Positions 7,273 to 15,225 of a stretch of 64,000 nucleotides of DNA are shown here, piece after piece. Under the pieces are notes generated by a model, which saw only the letters and a program-made list of their open reading frames with translations, was not told the DNA's origin and ran no database searches. Position 1 is the stretch's first letter. Each line of letters starts with the position of its first letter. The translations under genes and the position numbers were made by a program. Source of the DNA: JBBKWU01 sp037969035 (GTDB taxonomy: Bacteria > Pseudomonadota > Alphaproteobacteria > Micavibrionales > Micavibrionaceae); contig JBBKWU010000002.1 of the NCBI GenBank assembly GCA_037969035.1, forward strand, positions 1 through 64,000, read 5' to 3'.

Positions 7273-10062
7273 TTATTCAGCAGCCTTCTTCTGACCATCG
7301 TCTTTGGCAAGGTTACGTAGAACATAGTGCAGAATACCGCCGTTTTTGTAGTATTCCAGCTCGTCCAGCGTATCGATGCGCGCCATCACGGTGACTTGCT
7401 TTGTGCTGCCGTCTTTGTAATTCACAGTCAGGGTTAGATCACTGCGTGGTGTTAATGTTGTTACACCGCTCAGATCAAATTTCTCCTCGCCTGTTAACTT
7501 AAGGCTCGCACGGGTTTCACCGTTTTTGAATTGTAGCGGTAAAACACCCATCCCGATCAGGTTCGAGCGGTGAATACGCTCAAAGCTTTCCGCAACAACG
7601 GCGCTCACACCCAATAGGCGCGTGCCTTTAGCCGCCCAGTCACGGGATGATCCTGTGCCGTATTCTTTACCCGCGATCACAACAAGCGGCGTACCTTCTG
7701 CTTTATACTTCATCGCGGCATCGTAAATGCTCATCTCGTCACCGCTTGGGATGTATTTCGTGTAGCCGCCCTCTGTCCCCGGCACCATTTCGTTTTGAAT
7801 ACGAATGTTACCAAATGTACCGCGCATCATAACTTCATGGTTACCACGGCGTGAACCAAAGGAGTTAAAGTCACGCGCTGTCACTTGATGCCCTAGCAGA
7901 TATTCACCAGCAGGTGAGTTTTTCGTGATCGACCCCGCAGGCGAGATATGGTCTGTCGTGACAGAATCACCAAGCAACGCAAGGTTATATGCGCCTTTGA
8001 TATCTTTCATCTCACCAGGTTCTTTGGTCATGCCTTCGAAAAATGGTGGGTTTTGGATATATGTTGACCCCGCCACCCATTTATAAGTTTCGCTCCCCGC
8101 GTCACCGCCGATATTTTGCCATTCTTCAGGGCCTTTGAACACATCAGCATAGCGCGTGCGGAACATTTCTGCTGTCACGCTGCTTTGCACGGTTTTGCGG
8201 ACTTCTTCGTTGGTTGGCCAGATGTCTTTCATGTAGACATCATTGCCGTCTCTATCTTGCCCCAAAGGCTCTTTATAAAGATCAACCTTCATGCTGCCTG
8301 CAAGCGCATAAGCCACAACAAGCGGCGGGCTCGCAAGGTAGTTTGCCTTCACATGCGGGCTGATGCGGCCTTCAAAATTTCTGTTGCCTGATAAAACAGA
8401 TGTCACCGTCAGATCATTTTTCTCGATTGCGGCGGCGATATGGTCTGGCAACGGGCCAGAGTTACCGATACAAGTCGTGCAACCATAACCAACAAGGTTA
8501 AAGCCCAGCGTATCCAAATCATCCTGCAATCCTGCTTTTTCCAAATAATCAGTCACAACTTGTGACCCCGGTGCGAGCGATGTCTTCACCCAAGGCTTCA
8601 CCTTCATGCCTTTGGCAACCGCGTTACGAGCAACCAAGCCCGCCGCAATCATCACCATCGGGTTTGATGTGTTGGTACAGCTTGTAATCGCGGCAATCAC
8701 AACATCACCGTGACATAAATTGTAATCAGAACCCGTCACAGGTGCGGCTTTGCTTTCAATTGCATCGTCGATTTCCGCCAGCTTATGCGCAGGCATTTGC
8801 CCTGCTTCATCCAGCAATTTACCGACTTCACCAATCGGGTTTTTCTCAAGGCTATGACCGATCAATGTATGAAAGGCTGTTGCGGCATCAGTAAGCTTAA
8901 TGCGGTCTTGCGGGCGTTTTGGCCCTGCGATAGACGGCACAACATCACCCAAATCAAGCGCGAGCGTATCTGTAAACACAGGCGCATAGTCTTCATCGCG
9001 CCACATGCCTTGCTCTTTCGCGTAGGCTTCAACAAGCGCAACCGTATCCGCAGAACGGCCTGTGAATTCCAAGTACCGCAGCGTTTCCCCATCAATCGGG
9101 AAAATCGCGCAGGTGCTACCAAACTCAGGCGACATATTGCCGAGCGTCGCACGATCCGCAAGCCCCATATTATCAAGACCATTACCAAAGAATTCCACGA
9201 ATTTACCAACCACGCCTTTATCACGCAGCATCTTCGTCACCGTCAACACAAGGTCAGTCGCCGTTGCGCCTTCTTTAAGGCTACCTGTCAATTCAAAGCC
9301 AATCACTTCAGGGATCAACATCGAGATTGGTTGACCGAGCATCGCAGCCTCGGCTTCAATACCACCAACGCCCCAACCCAAAACAGCCAAGCCATTCACC
9401 ATTGTTGTGTGGGAATCTGTGCCCACCAATGTATCGGGATAGGCAACATCGCGGCCTGTCACATCATCTTTTTCTGTCCAAACCGTTTGTGATAGATATT
9501 CCAAGTTTACTTGGTGGCAAATGCCTGTGCCCGGTGGTACAACGCGGAAATTATGGAACGCATCTTGTCCCCAGCGTAGAAATTCATAACGCTCGCCGTT
9601 ACGTTCGAACTCACGATCAACGTTCTTTTGGAACGCGCCGTCGGTACCGAATGCATCAACCATAACCGAGTGGTCAATGACCAAATCAACGGCGGTTAAC
9701 GGGTTAATCTTTTGCGGATCACCGCCCAATGCTTTCATGGCTTCACGCATGGCGGCCAAATCAACCACCGCAGGAACGCCTGTGAAATCCTGCATCAATA
9801 CACGTGCGGGACGGTACGCAATCTCGTGATCGGCCTTTTTATCCTTAAGCCAGCCAGCCAACGCCTTGATATCATCAACCGTCACAGAACGACCATCTTC
9901 AAAACGGAGCAAGTTTTCCAGCAAGACCTTCATCGAGAACGGCAATTTGCTGATATCGCCCAGATGCTCTGTTGCGGCCTTTAAGCTAAAGTAATCGTAA
10001 GATTTCCCATTAACCTCAAGCGTTTTGCGCGTTCCGAGTGTGTCGTGTCCTGTGCGTGTCAT
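7273..10062 (-). CDS. acnA: Aconitate hydratase A
   Basis: 929 residues, normal for AcnA/IRP1-type aconitase. It isomerises citrate to isocitrate in the TCA cycle using a [4Fe-4S] cluster. Cluster cysteines are visible: AITSCTNTSNP and GYGCTTCIGNSG. The substrate-binding part is VGTDSHTTMVNGLAVLGWGVGG, and the C-terminal swivel domain has GDSVTTDHISPAG and EYGTGSSRDWAAKG. Translation starts at ATG 10062, preceded by GCAGGAATAAC; the frame is open 31 codons further but that part is not aconitase-like. It sits back to back with the iron locus, so the intergenic Fur-like sites could affect both. Confidence 0.97.
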   Translation of the reverse strand: MTRTGHDTLGTRKTLEVNGKSYDYFSLKAATEHLGDISKLPFSMKVLLENLLRFEDGRSVTVDDIKALAGWLKDKKADHEIAYRPARVLMQDFTGVPAVVDLAAMREAMKALGGDPQKINPLTAVDLVIDHSVMVDAFGTDGAFQKNVDREFERNGERYEFLRWGQDAFHNFRVVPPGTGICHQVNLEYLSQTVWTEKDDVTGRDVAYPDTLVGTDSHTTMVNGLAVLGWGVGGIEAEAAMLGQPISMLIPEVIGFELTGSLKEGATATDLVLTVTKMLRDKGVVGKFVEFFGNGLDNMGLADRATLGNMSPEFGSTCAIFPIDGETLRYLEFTGRSADTVALVEAYAKEQGMWRDEDYAPVFTDTLALDLGDVVPSIAGPKRPQDRIKLTDAATAFHTLIGHSLEKNPIGEVGKLLDEAGQMPAHKLAEIDDAIESKAAPVTGSDYNLCHGDVVIAAITSCTNTSNPMVMIAAGLVARNAVAKGMKVKPWVKTSLAPGSQVVTDYLEKAGLQDDLDTLGFNLVGYGCTTCIGNSGPLPDHIAAAIEKNDLTVTSVLSGNRNFEGRISPHVKANYLASPPLVVAYALAGSMKVDLYKEPLGQDRDGNDVYMKDIWPTNEEVRKTVQSSVTAEMFRTRYADVFKGPEEWQNIGGDAGSETYKWVAGSTYIQNPPFFEGMTKEPGEMKDIKGAYNLALLGDSVTTDHISPAGSITKNSPAGEYLLGHQVTARDFNSFGSRRGNHEVMMRGTFGNIRIQNEMVPGTEGGYTKYIPSGDEMSIYDAAMKYKAEGTPLVVIAGKEYGTGSSRDWAAKGTRLLGVSAVVAESFERIHRSNLIGMGVLPLQFKNGETRASLKLTGEEKFDLSGVTTLTPRSDLTLTVNYKDGSTKQVTVMARIDTLDELEYYKNGGILHYVLRNLAKDDGQKKAAE

Positions 10063-10230
10063 GTTATTCCTGCCTTCTGTTTGAACAAACATTGTTTGAA
10101 TAGTGTTTGAGTACTGATTTGGCACGAATTTTACACCATTCAACCCTTGTTTCAAATGCCCTTCTTATAAATGCAGAAAGAAAAGCAAAGAAATTTGGTA
10201 AATAAGCTGTAAAAAGCATTTTTCCCTATT

Positions 10231-10292
10231 GCAAACGACTCTCATTAGCATTAATGGTTGCAACTCATTCTTAGCTAGGAATGATTATCATT
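10231..10292 (+). promoter_or_regulatory. Two Fur-like boxes ahead of the metallophore/iron locus
   Basis: AATGATTATCATT (10280-10292) is a perfect 6-1-6 palindrome that matches the core of Fur boxes. A second, looser site GCAAACGACTCTCATTAGCA starts at 10231, with GCAACTCATTC following at 10260. They lie 50-110 bases ahead of the ATG at 10344. Identification rests on similarity to the Fur consensus; no regulator gene lies in the window. Confidence 0.65.
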
Positions 10293-10343
10293 TACACCGC
10301 ACCATAAAACAACACCACAAAACACCACAAGGGGAAAAGCACC

Positions 10344-11060
10344 ATGCCAACAAATTTGCACACCGACATTAAAAGCTGGGCGAATACAGACAACGAAGAA
10401 GACGCCATGAACGATGACCATCATTATCTGTGGGAACACATGATACAAACATGCGCGAACCGTTCTTACGCTGGCAAAACTGTGTTGGATTACGGCTGCA
10501 ACCAAGGCGGTTTTTTGGAGCTTTTATATGCGCATAACCCCTATCAAAAAGGCGTTGGCGTTGATATTGCCACACAATCCCTTGCCATTGCTTCCCAAAA
10601 ACTTGGCGGGAAGCCTGTTGAATTCAACACGCCCGAATCTCTGGACGCGTTGCGCAGTGTGTTTGATGTGGCCTTTTCGCACGAGGTTTTATACTTGCTG
10701 CCTGATCTTGCCGCCCATGCCGCGCAAATGCATAAAGCTCTGAAACAAAACGGTGTGTACTACGCCGCCATTGGTTGCCACACAGACCAACCACAATGGG
10801 ACGAATGGGTTTCGCTTATCTCCTCATACTCCAACGTATCCGTACAATCTTACAGCCTTGATGACTACGCCAATGCCTTTATGGAGGCAGGATTTGAGGT
10901 TTCAGTACAGCCATTTAAACTAAGCGGCTTTTTCCCGCTCAAGCAAAACAACCCCTATTTCCCGCGCGTCACAGACACGTTGCGCTATTACGAATCGGAC
11001 AAAGTCATTTTCCGTTTCAAAAAATCCAACGCAAACACAAACATAAATACAGGGGCATAA
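10344..11060 (+). CDS. SAM-dependent methyltransferase of a probable metallophore locus
   Basis: 238 residues, class I Rossmann methyltransferase. Motif I is TVLDYGCNQGGFLELL, motif II is the acidic end of KGVGVDIA, and a motif IV-like FDVAFSHEVLYLLPDL follows, as in small-molecule methyltransferases. The C-terminal half (residues 150-238) shows no further domain. It is four bases upstream of the nicotianamine-synthase-like gene and downstream of Fur-like boxes, so it probably modifies the product, or a precursor, of that enzyme. That substrate is inference. The start ATG 10344 has GGGGAAAAGCACC before it. Confidence 0.8.
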   Translation: MPTNLHTDIKSWANTDNEEDAMNDDHHYLWEHMIQTCANRSYAGKTVLDYGCNQGGFLELLYAHNPYQKGVGVDIATQSLAIASQKLGGKPVEFNTPESLDALRSVFDVAFSHEVLYLLPDLAAHAAQMHKALKQNGVYYAAIGCHTDQPQWDEWVSLISSYSNVSVQSYSLDDYANAFMEAGFEVSVQPFKLSGFFPLKQNNPYFPRVTDTLRYYESDKVIFRFKKSNANTNINTGA

Positions 11061-11064
11061 AACC

Positions 11065-12030
11065 ATGGCAGCCAACAAAACCATGCGCCACGAATTTGTG
11101 ATTATGACGGTTCTCGATGCGGTTCGTATTTTGGAGCAGCAAAGCGACCTATCCCCCAAAAACCCGATCATCACCAAAACCCTGACCAACCTTGTAAAAA
11201 CATTGACCGATGATTATACGCCAGAGGAAGAGCATTTAATCCTCAATGATCCGCGCGTTCTCAACATGCGTCAGCGTTTGCTGGATCGCCTTTCCCACGC
11301 CGAAGCCGAAATGGAGAGGTTCTGGACAGAATGCTTTTTGCGTCATGACAACCTAAGCTGCGCTGACCTTGAAAAATTCTGGTACTGGGAGAACTACGAT
11401 AAACTCGTCGATAAGGAAATCGAAGAAATCCCGATTGCCGACACCTACCAAGATTACGAAGCTCATCGCGGTTCACGCCTTGCATGGACTCACCGCCGCA
11501 GTGCCGCACCGAGCAAAGGTGCCGCCTTTGTTGGCTCTGGCTCCCTGCCCTTGAGTGCGATCATCTTTCACCTCAAAACAGGCATGCCTGTGACCTGCGT
11601 GGACAGCGATCATGACGCCTGCCGCAAGGCCGCCAAGCTTTTGAAAAAGCTGGGGCTTTCTGAAAAAATCAAAACCCTGCACGCCGACGGCACAGAAGTT
11701 GATTATCAGCGTTACTCCACCGTCTTTATCGCCAGCCTCATCCCGAACGAGCAAAAAAACGATATTATTGCGCGCGTTCGTTCCGTTAAAAACCCGTGCT
11801 TCATCGCTGTCCGTTCGGCAGAGCGGCTCCATACCTTGCTGTACGAACCATTTAACCCCGATGAAGGCAACGCCGCAAAATGCCGCCAGATCAGCAAAAC
11901 CACGCATGACACCGACGTTATCAACACAACCTATGTGATGCTACACGAACAACAGCGCAGCTTATTGCCGATGCGCGGCACAAGAATGAAAGTCCGCGCC
12001 CATAAATATGGTTGGGGCAATGTCCCGTAA
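11065..12030 (+). CDS. Nicotianamine synthase-like aminobutyrate transferase
   Basis: 321 residues. It matches the nicotianamine synthase family (also CntL of staphylopine synthesis): the SAM-binding region GAAFVGSGSLPLSAI, then VTCVDSDHDACRKAAKLL, then KTLHADGTEVDY, the strand YSTVFIASLIP, and CFIAVRSAERLHTLLYEPF, which aligns with the family's RSAHGxRxxLYP region. These enzymes move aminobutyrate from SAM to an amine or amino acid to build metal chelators. A preceding helical domain (residues 1-120) with IPIADTYQDY fits the family N-terminal domain. No opine dehydrogenase or histidine racemase gene is nearby, so the product is not staphylopine-like by context. It sits between the methyltransferase and the iron uptake genes. 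Confidence 0.8.
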   Translation: MAANKTMRHEFVIMTVLDAVRILEQQSDLSPKNPIITKTLTNLVKTLTDDYTPEEEHLILNDPRVLNMRQRLLDRLSHAEAEMERFWTECFLRHDNLSCADLEKFWYWENYDKLVDKEIEEIPIADTYQDYEAHRGSRLAWTHRRSAAPSKGAAFVGSGSLPLSAIIFHLKTGMPVTCVDSDHDACRKAAKLLKKLGLSEKIKTLHADGTEVDYQRYSTVFIASLIPNEQKNDIIARVRSVKNPCFIAVRSAERLHTLLYEPFNPDEGNAAKCRQISKTTHDTDVINTTYVMLHEQQRSLLPMRGTRMKVRAHKYGWGNVP

Positions 12031-12103
12031 AACAAGGGATATCAAGGCCTTCCTTCTGCCTTACTGCGGACATCTCAAAAAAAATGGGTAAATACATAAA
12101 AAT

Positions 12104-12169
12104 GCTATTGCAAGTCATTCGCAACGTTGATAGCAATAGACAATCTTATTGAGAACTATTGTCATTATC
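12104..12169 (+). promoter_or_regulatory. Fur-like boxes ahead of the cupredoxin-FTR1 genes
   Basis: TTGAGAACTATTGTCATTATC-type sequence (about 12149-12169) resembles a Fur box, and CTATTGC...GCAATAG (about 12105-12137) is an inverted repeat beside TGCAAGTCATTCGCAAC. The sites overlap the expected promoter of the gene at 12183, just before the ribosome site AGGAGAG. They suggest a second iron-controlled promoter within the locus. Confidence 0.6.
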
Positions 12170-12182
12170 AGGAGAGAAAAAC

Positions 12183-12527
12183 ATGACCTTTAAAAAAATC
12201 ATCACTATCGGCTTTATCGCTGCGGCTCTATTCATCACCGCTGGCACAGGCACAGCCCACGCCACAGAAGAATTTGATCTACGCATCAAAGACCACAAAT
12301 TCATCCCTGAAACACTGGAAATCCCAGCAGGCGTAAAAGTAAAAATCAACGTCATCAACGAAGACCCAACACCTGAAGAATTCGAAAGCTATGAGCTAAA
12401 CCGTGAGAAAGTCATTCGCGGCAACGGCAAAGGCATTATCTTCGTCGGCCCGCTAGAAGCAGGCACATACCCGTTCTTCGGCGAATTCAATATGGACACA
12501 GCCCAAGGGCAATTGGTTGCTAAATAA
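12183..12527 (+). CDS. Periplasmic cupredoxin-domain protein of an iron uptake system
   Basis: 114 residues. A Sec signal peptide (MTFKKIITIGFIAAALFITA, cleavage after AHA) is followed by one cupredoxin domain of the EfeO/P19 type: FDLRIKDHKFIPETLEIPAG, ELNREKVIRGNG, IFVGPLEAGTYPFFGEF and MDTAQGQLV. Such domains accompany FTR1 permeases and are thought to oxidise or hand over iron with bound copper. The usual His near FFGEFH is Asn here, although the nearby Met is kept, so copper binding may be altered. ATG 12183 has AGGAGAG upstream. It is 45 bases ahead of the FTR1 gene. Confidence 0.85.
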   Translation: MTFKKIITIGFIAAALFITAGTGTAHATEEFDLRIKDHKFIPETLEIPAGVKVKINVINEDPTPEEFESYELNREKVIRGNGKGIIFVGPLEAGTYPFFGEFNMDTAQGQLVAK

Positions 12528-12572
12528 CCGAGCCAAGTAACCAAAACAGACAAACAAACAAAGAGAATCACC

Positions 12573-14117
12573 ATGCTATCAAGTGCCGTTATTATCTTCC
12601 GCGAAGTTTTTGAAATTGTCCTGATTGTCGGCATTGTTTTGGCCGCGACCAAGCACATCCCAAACCGCATGAAAGCCATTTACCTTGGCTTTGGCGCGGG
12701 TCTTTTGGGTTCTGCCATCGTGGCGACGTTCACGGGCGTTATTTCCGATATGGCCGAAGGTCTTGGGCAGGAATTTTTCAATGCAGGTATCTTGTTCACC
12801 GCCGCAGGTTTTATCGGCTGGACATTGCTCTGGATGAAAAAACACGCCAAAGACATGAAGCGTCATTTTGCTGAAATCGGGCAATCGGTTGCGATTGGCC
12901 GCACACCGATGGTCACGCTATCTGCTGTGATTGCCTTGGCGATCGTGCGTGAAGGTTCTGAAATTGCGCTGTTTTCATACGGTATGCTGGCCTCGGGGCA
13001 ATCGGCTTCGTCTCTTTTGACAGGCGGCGCGATTGGGCTTGTCGGCGGCGCGACCGTTGGTATTTTGCTCTATCTCGGCCTTATCAAGCTTTCACCAAAA
13101 GTGTTTTTGCAAACCACAAGCTGGCTTTTGGTGCTGCTTGTGGCGGGCATGATGTCACAAGGCATGGGCTTTTTAACGCAAGCGGGATTGTTTGAAACCA
13201 TGTCATACACCATGTGGGATTCATCGCATCTGCTTTCTGAGCGCGGCATTATCGGCGAAAGCATGAAAGCTCTCGTTGGTTACACCGCACAACCGACAGC
13301 CATTCAACTGACGATCTACTTATTAACAATAGGAACACTCACCATGCTTATGAAACTAAACAACAACCCAAGCCAACAAACCTCTGCCTCCAAAACTGCC
13401 GCGCTTATGCTGCTTGGCCTTGCTGCCTTTGTCTTGCCAACACAATCTGCGCAAGCGGGTAAAAAAGTCTACACGCCATACGTTGAAATGGGCGAGCTCG
13501 AGCTTGAATCCAGAACAGAATACAACGTTGATGACGACAGCGACGTTGACGGTGCGTGGGAACAAAGCATCGGCCTTGGCTATGGCGTCAACGAATTCTG
13601 GTTCACGGAAGTTTACGGCGAATGGGAAAAAGAAGGCGATAGCGGCGCAGACGTAGAATTCACCAATATCGAATGGGAAAACCGTTTCCAACTCACGCAA
13701 CCGGGTGAATACTTCCTTGATTTCGGCGTTTTGACCGAGCTTAAATTCAACATGCAGGACGGTGCCAACAAAGCAGAGCTTAAAGGCCTTGTCGCCAAAG
13801 ACACAGGCGATTTCAGCCACGCCGCCAACATCATCGTTGAACGTGAATTCGGCGAAGACAGCAGCGACGACACCGAAGCAGGCTTCGCATGGAGCACAAA
13901 ATACCGCTACATGCCTGAATTTGAGCCAGGTATCGAGATGTATAACGATTTCGGCGAAATCAACGACAGCTCCGACTTTGATGACGAAAAACACCGTTTA
14001 GGCCCTGTGGCATACGGCAAAATCGGGCAATTCGGCTATGATGTCGGTTATTTGTTCGGCCTGTCCGACGCCGCGCCTGATGGGACTTTGAAGGTCAATC
14101 TAGAGTACGAATTCTAG
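12573..14117 (+). CDS. FTR1-family iron permease fused to an outer-membrane barrel-like protein
   Basis: 514 residues. Residues 1 to about 257 are a full FTR1 permease with seven membrane segments and the two iron-pathway motifs, REVFE (in IIFREVFEIVLIVG) and REGSE (in AIVREGSEIALF). Residues 258-514 start with what looks like a new protein: a signal peptide (MLMKLNNNPSQQT..., ending LPTQSAQA) and then about 250 residues of alternating strands with many aromatic and acidic residues, ending in NLEYEF. A terminal Phe is typical of outer-membrane barrels. No stop separates the two halves, and a ribosome site with an ATG lies at 13331-13346 in the same frame. It may be a true fusion, or a read-through of two genes with a second independent start. 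Confidence 0.85.
   Translation: MLSSAVIIFREVFEIVLIVGIVLAATKHIPNRMKAIYLGFGAGLLGSAIVATFTGVISDMAEGLGQEFFNAGILFTAAGFIGWTLLWMKKHAKDMKRHFAEIGQSVAIGRTPMVTLSAVIALAIVREGSEIALFSYGMLASGQSASSLLTGGAIGLVGGATVGILLYLGLIKLSPKVFLQTTSWLLVLLVAGMMSQGMGFLTQAGLFETMSYTMWDSSHLLSERGIIGESMKALVGYTAQPTAIQLTIYLLTIGTLTMLMKLNNNPSQQTSASKTAALMLLGLAAFVLPTQSAQAGKKVYTPYVEMGELELESRTEYNVDDDSDVDGAWEQSIGLGYGVNEFWFTEVYGEWEKEGDSGADVEFTNIEWENRFQLTQPGEYFLDFGVLTELKFNMQDGANKAELKGLVAKDTGDFSHAANIIVEREFGEDSSDDTEAGFAWSTKYRYMPEFEPGIEMYNDFGEINDSSDFDDEKHRLGPVAYGKIGQFGYDVGYLFGLSDAAPDGTLKVNLEYEF
13331..13346 (+). promoter_or_regulatory. Internal ribosome site and ATG for the barrel half of the FTR1 fusion
   Basis: AGGA at 13331-13334 followed nine bases later by ATG 13344 (second ATG 13350), in frame with the FTR1 reading frame at codon 258. 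It stands exactly at the start of the internal signal peptide, as expected if the barrel protein was once, or still is, translated on its own. Confidence 0.6.
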
Positions 14118-14215
14118 GATTTTGAAAAAAATCAAATATGTCCATAATTGTGCCACATTTAATCGGCATAATTAAAGATAGAGATTACAAAGTTTCAGCA
14201 AAACTTTCTTTCTAA

Positions 14216-14253
14216 AGCCGCCCCTCTCAATCTGCGAATGGGGCGGTTTTTTA
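14216..14253 (+). terminator. Intrinsic terminator of the iron locus
   Basis: CCGCCCC (14218-14224) and GGGGCGG (14240-14246) form a GC stem followed by TTTTTT. It is 100 bases downstream of the FTR1 fusion and ends the plus-strand transcript ahead of ccmA. Confidence 0.85.
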
Positions 14254-14279
14254 TTGTGCTACTTAAATACGCCAACCCC

Positions 14280-14352
14280 CGTCATTGCGAGAAGCGTAAG
14301 CGACGTGGCAATCCAGAATGGTAACCTTAAAGCTACGATTCTGGATTGCCAC
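14280..14352. repeat. Family 1 palindromic repeat
   Basis: CGTCATTGCGAGAAGCG with CGACGTGGCAATCCAG, and the inverted partner CTGGATTGCCACGC at 14341. It runs directly into the tandem family 3 array. Confidence 0.8.
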
Positions 14353-14357
14353 GCTAC

Positions 14358-14485
14358 GCTCGTATGCAAACAAACCTGTGGTTTGCACTTATTGTCCTCG
14401 CTGCGCTCGTATGCAAACAAACCTGTGGTTTGCACTTATTGTCCTCGCTGCGCTCGTATGCAAACAAACCTGTGGTTTGCTTTGC
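14358..14485. repeat. Tandem family 3 array, 47 bp period, three copies
   Basis: The start CGTATGCAAACAAACCTGTG recurs at 14361, 14408 and 14455, giving an exact 47-base period, with CTTATTGTCCTCGCTGCGCT as the rest of the unit. The first two copies are practically identical, which means a recent expansion. It lies 45 bases ahead of ccmA. Confidence 0.85.
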
Positions 14486-14529
14486 GTGCCCCCTTGCCAT
14501 CCCCCTCCATCAAGGCTACTTAATACCTC

Positions 14530-15225
14530 ATGACATTATTTACAGGCGAAAATCTGGCTTCTGTGCGGAATGGGCGAATAATCTTCGAAACCCTTTCTTT
14601 TGCGCTATCTGGTGGCGACATTTTGGCGTTAACAGGGCCAAACGGCACAGGTAAAACAAGCCTTCTGCGCATGATGGGCGGCCTTTTGGATTACCAAGAC
14701 GGCACCATGTCATGGGATGGCGCGCCTGTGACAGATTCGCCCCCCTGCCATTGGTTGGGCGCGGAAAACCCGCTCAAGGCAAAGCTGAGCCTGTGGGATA
14801 ATTTGGCGTTTTGGTATGGTTGCCTGCACTCATCCTGCCCGCCCGATGCCGCGCACGACAGCACACATGATAAAGACAGCGCGATTTTACACGCGATGGA
14901 GGCCATGAATATTGCGCATTTAAAAGACACGCCGCTGCGTTATTTCTCAACAGGTCAAAAACGCCGCGCGAATTTGGCGCGCTTATTCCTGCATCATCGC
15001 CCGCTATGGTTGCTTGATGAACCCGCCACAGGGCTTGATTTTGAAACCAAGCAAATCCTGATTGCGGCCTTGGAACAACATACAAAAAGCGGCGGTATTG
15101 CCGTGATTGCCACGCACCGCCCCGATTTATGGCACGCGAACCAAAACCTTGATATGAGGGAGCAGCAGCAAAGCAAACCAGAGGTTTGTTTGCATACGAG
15201 CGCAGCGAGGACAACAAACGTATGA
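14530..15225 (+). CDS. ccmA: Cytochrome c maturation heme exporter ATPase
   Basis: 231 residues, ABC-type ATPase of the CcmABCD complex that releases holo-CcmE. Walker A is GPNGTGKTS, the signature is FSTGQKRRANLARL and Walker B is PLWLLDEPATGLD, followed by the switch His in VIATHRPD. It is a little longer than usual: the last 20 or so residues (from QSKPEVCLHTSAAR) are encoded by a family 3 repeat at 15169-15210. The stop overlaps the ccmB start (ATGATG at 15222). It is the first gene of the ccm run. Confidence 0.95.
   Translation: MTLFTGENLASVRNGRIIFETLSFALSGGDILALTGPNGTGKTSLLRMMGGLLDYQDGTMSWDGAPVTDSPPCHWLGAENPLKAKLSLWDNLAFWYGCLHSSCPPDAAHDSTHDKDSAILHAMEAMNIAHLKDTPLRYFSTGQKRRANLARLFLHHRPLWLLDEPATGLDFETKQILIAALEQHTKSGGIAVIATHRPDLWHANQNLDMREQQQSKPEVCLHTSAARTTNV
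15169..15210. repeat. Family 3 element inside the 3' end of ccmA
   Basis: CAAAGCAAACCAGAGGTTTG, then TTTGCATACGAGCGCAGCG, in inverted orientation relative to the array at 14358. It is read in frame as the C-terminal tail of CcmA and ends 12 bases ahead of the ccmB start. Confidence 0.85.

Noticed and set aside
8785..9492. Long plus-strand frame inside acnA
   Set aside because: It is opposite a well-conserved gene, without a ribosome site, and its composition is that of an antisense shadow.
14254..14654. Several overlapping plus-strand frames reading YANKPVVC-like units
   Set aside because: They are translations of the tandem family 3 array and not genes; the same units appear at 52208-52504 and 60447-60881.
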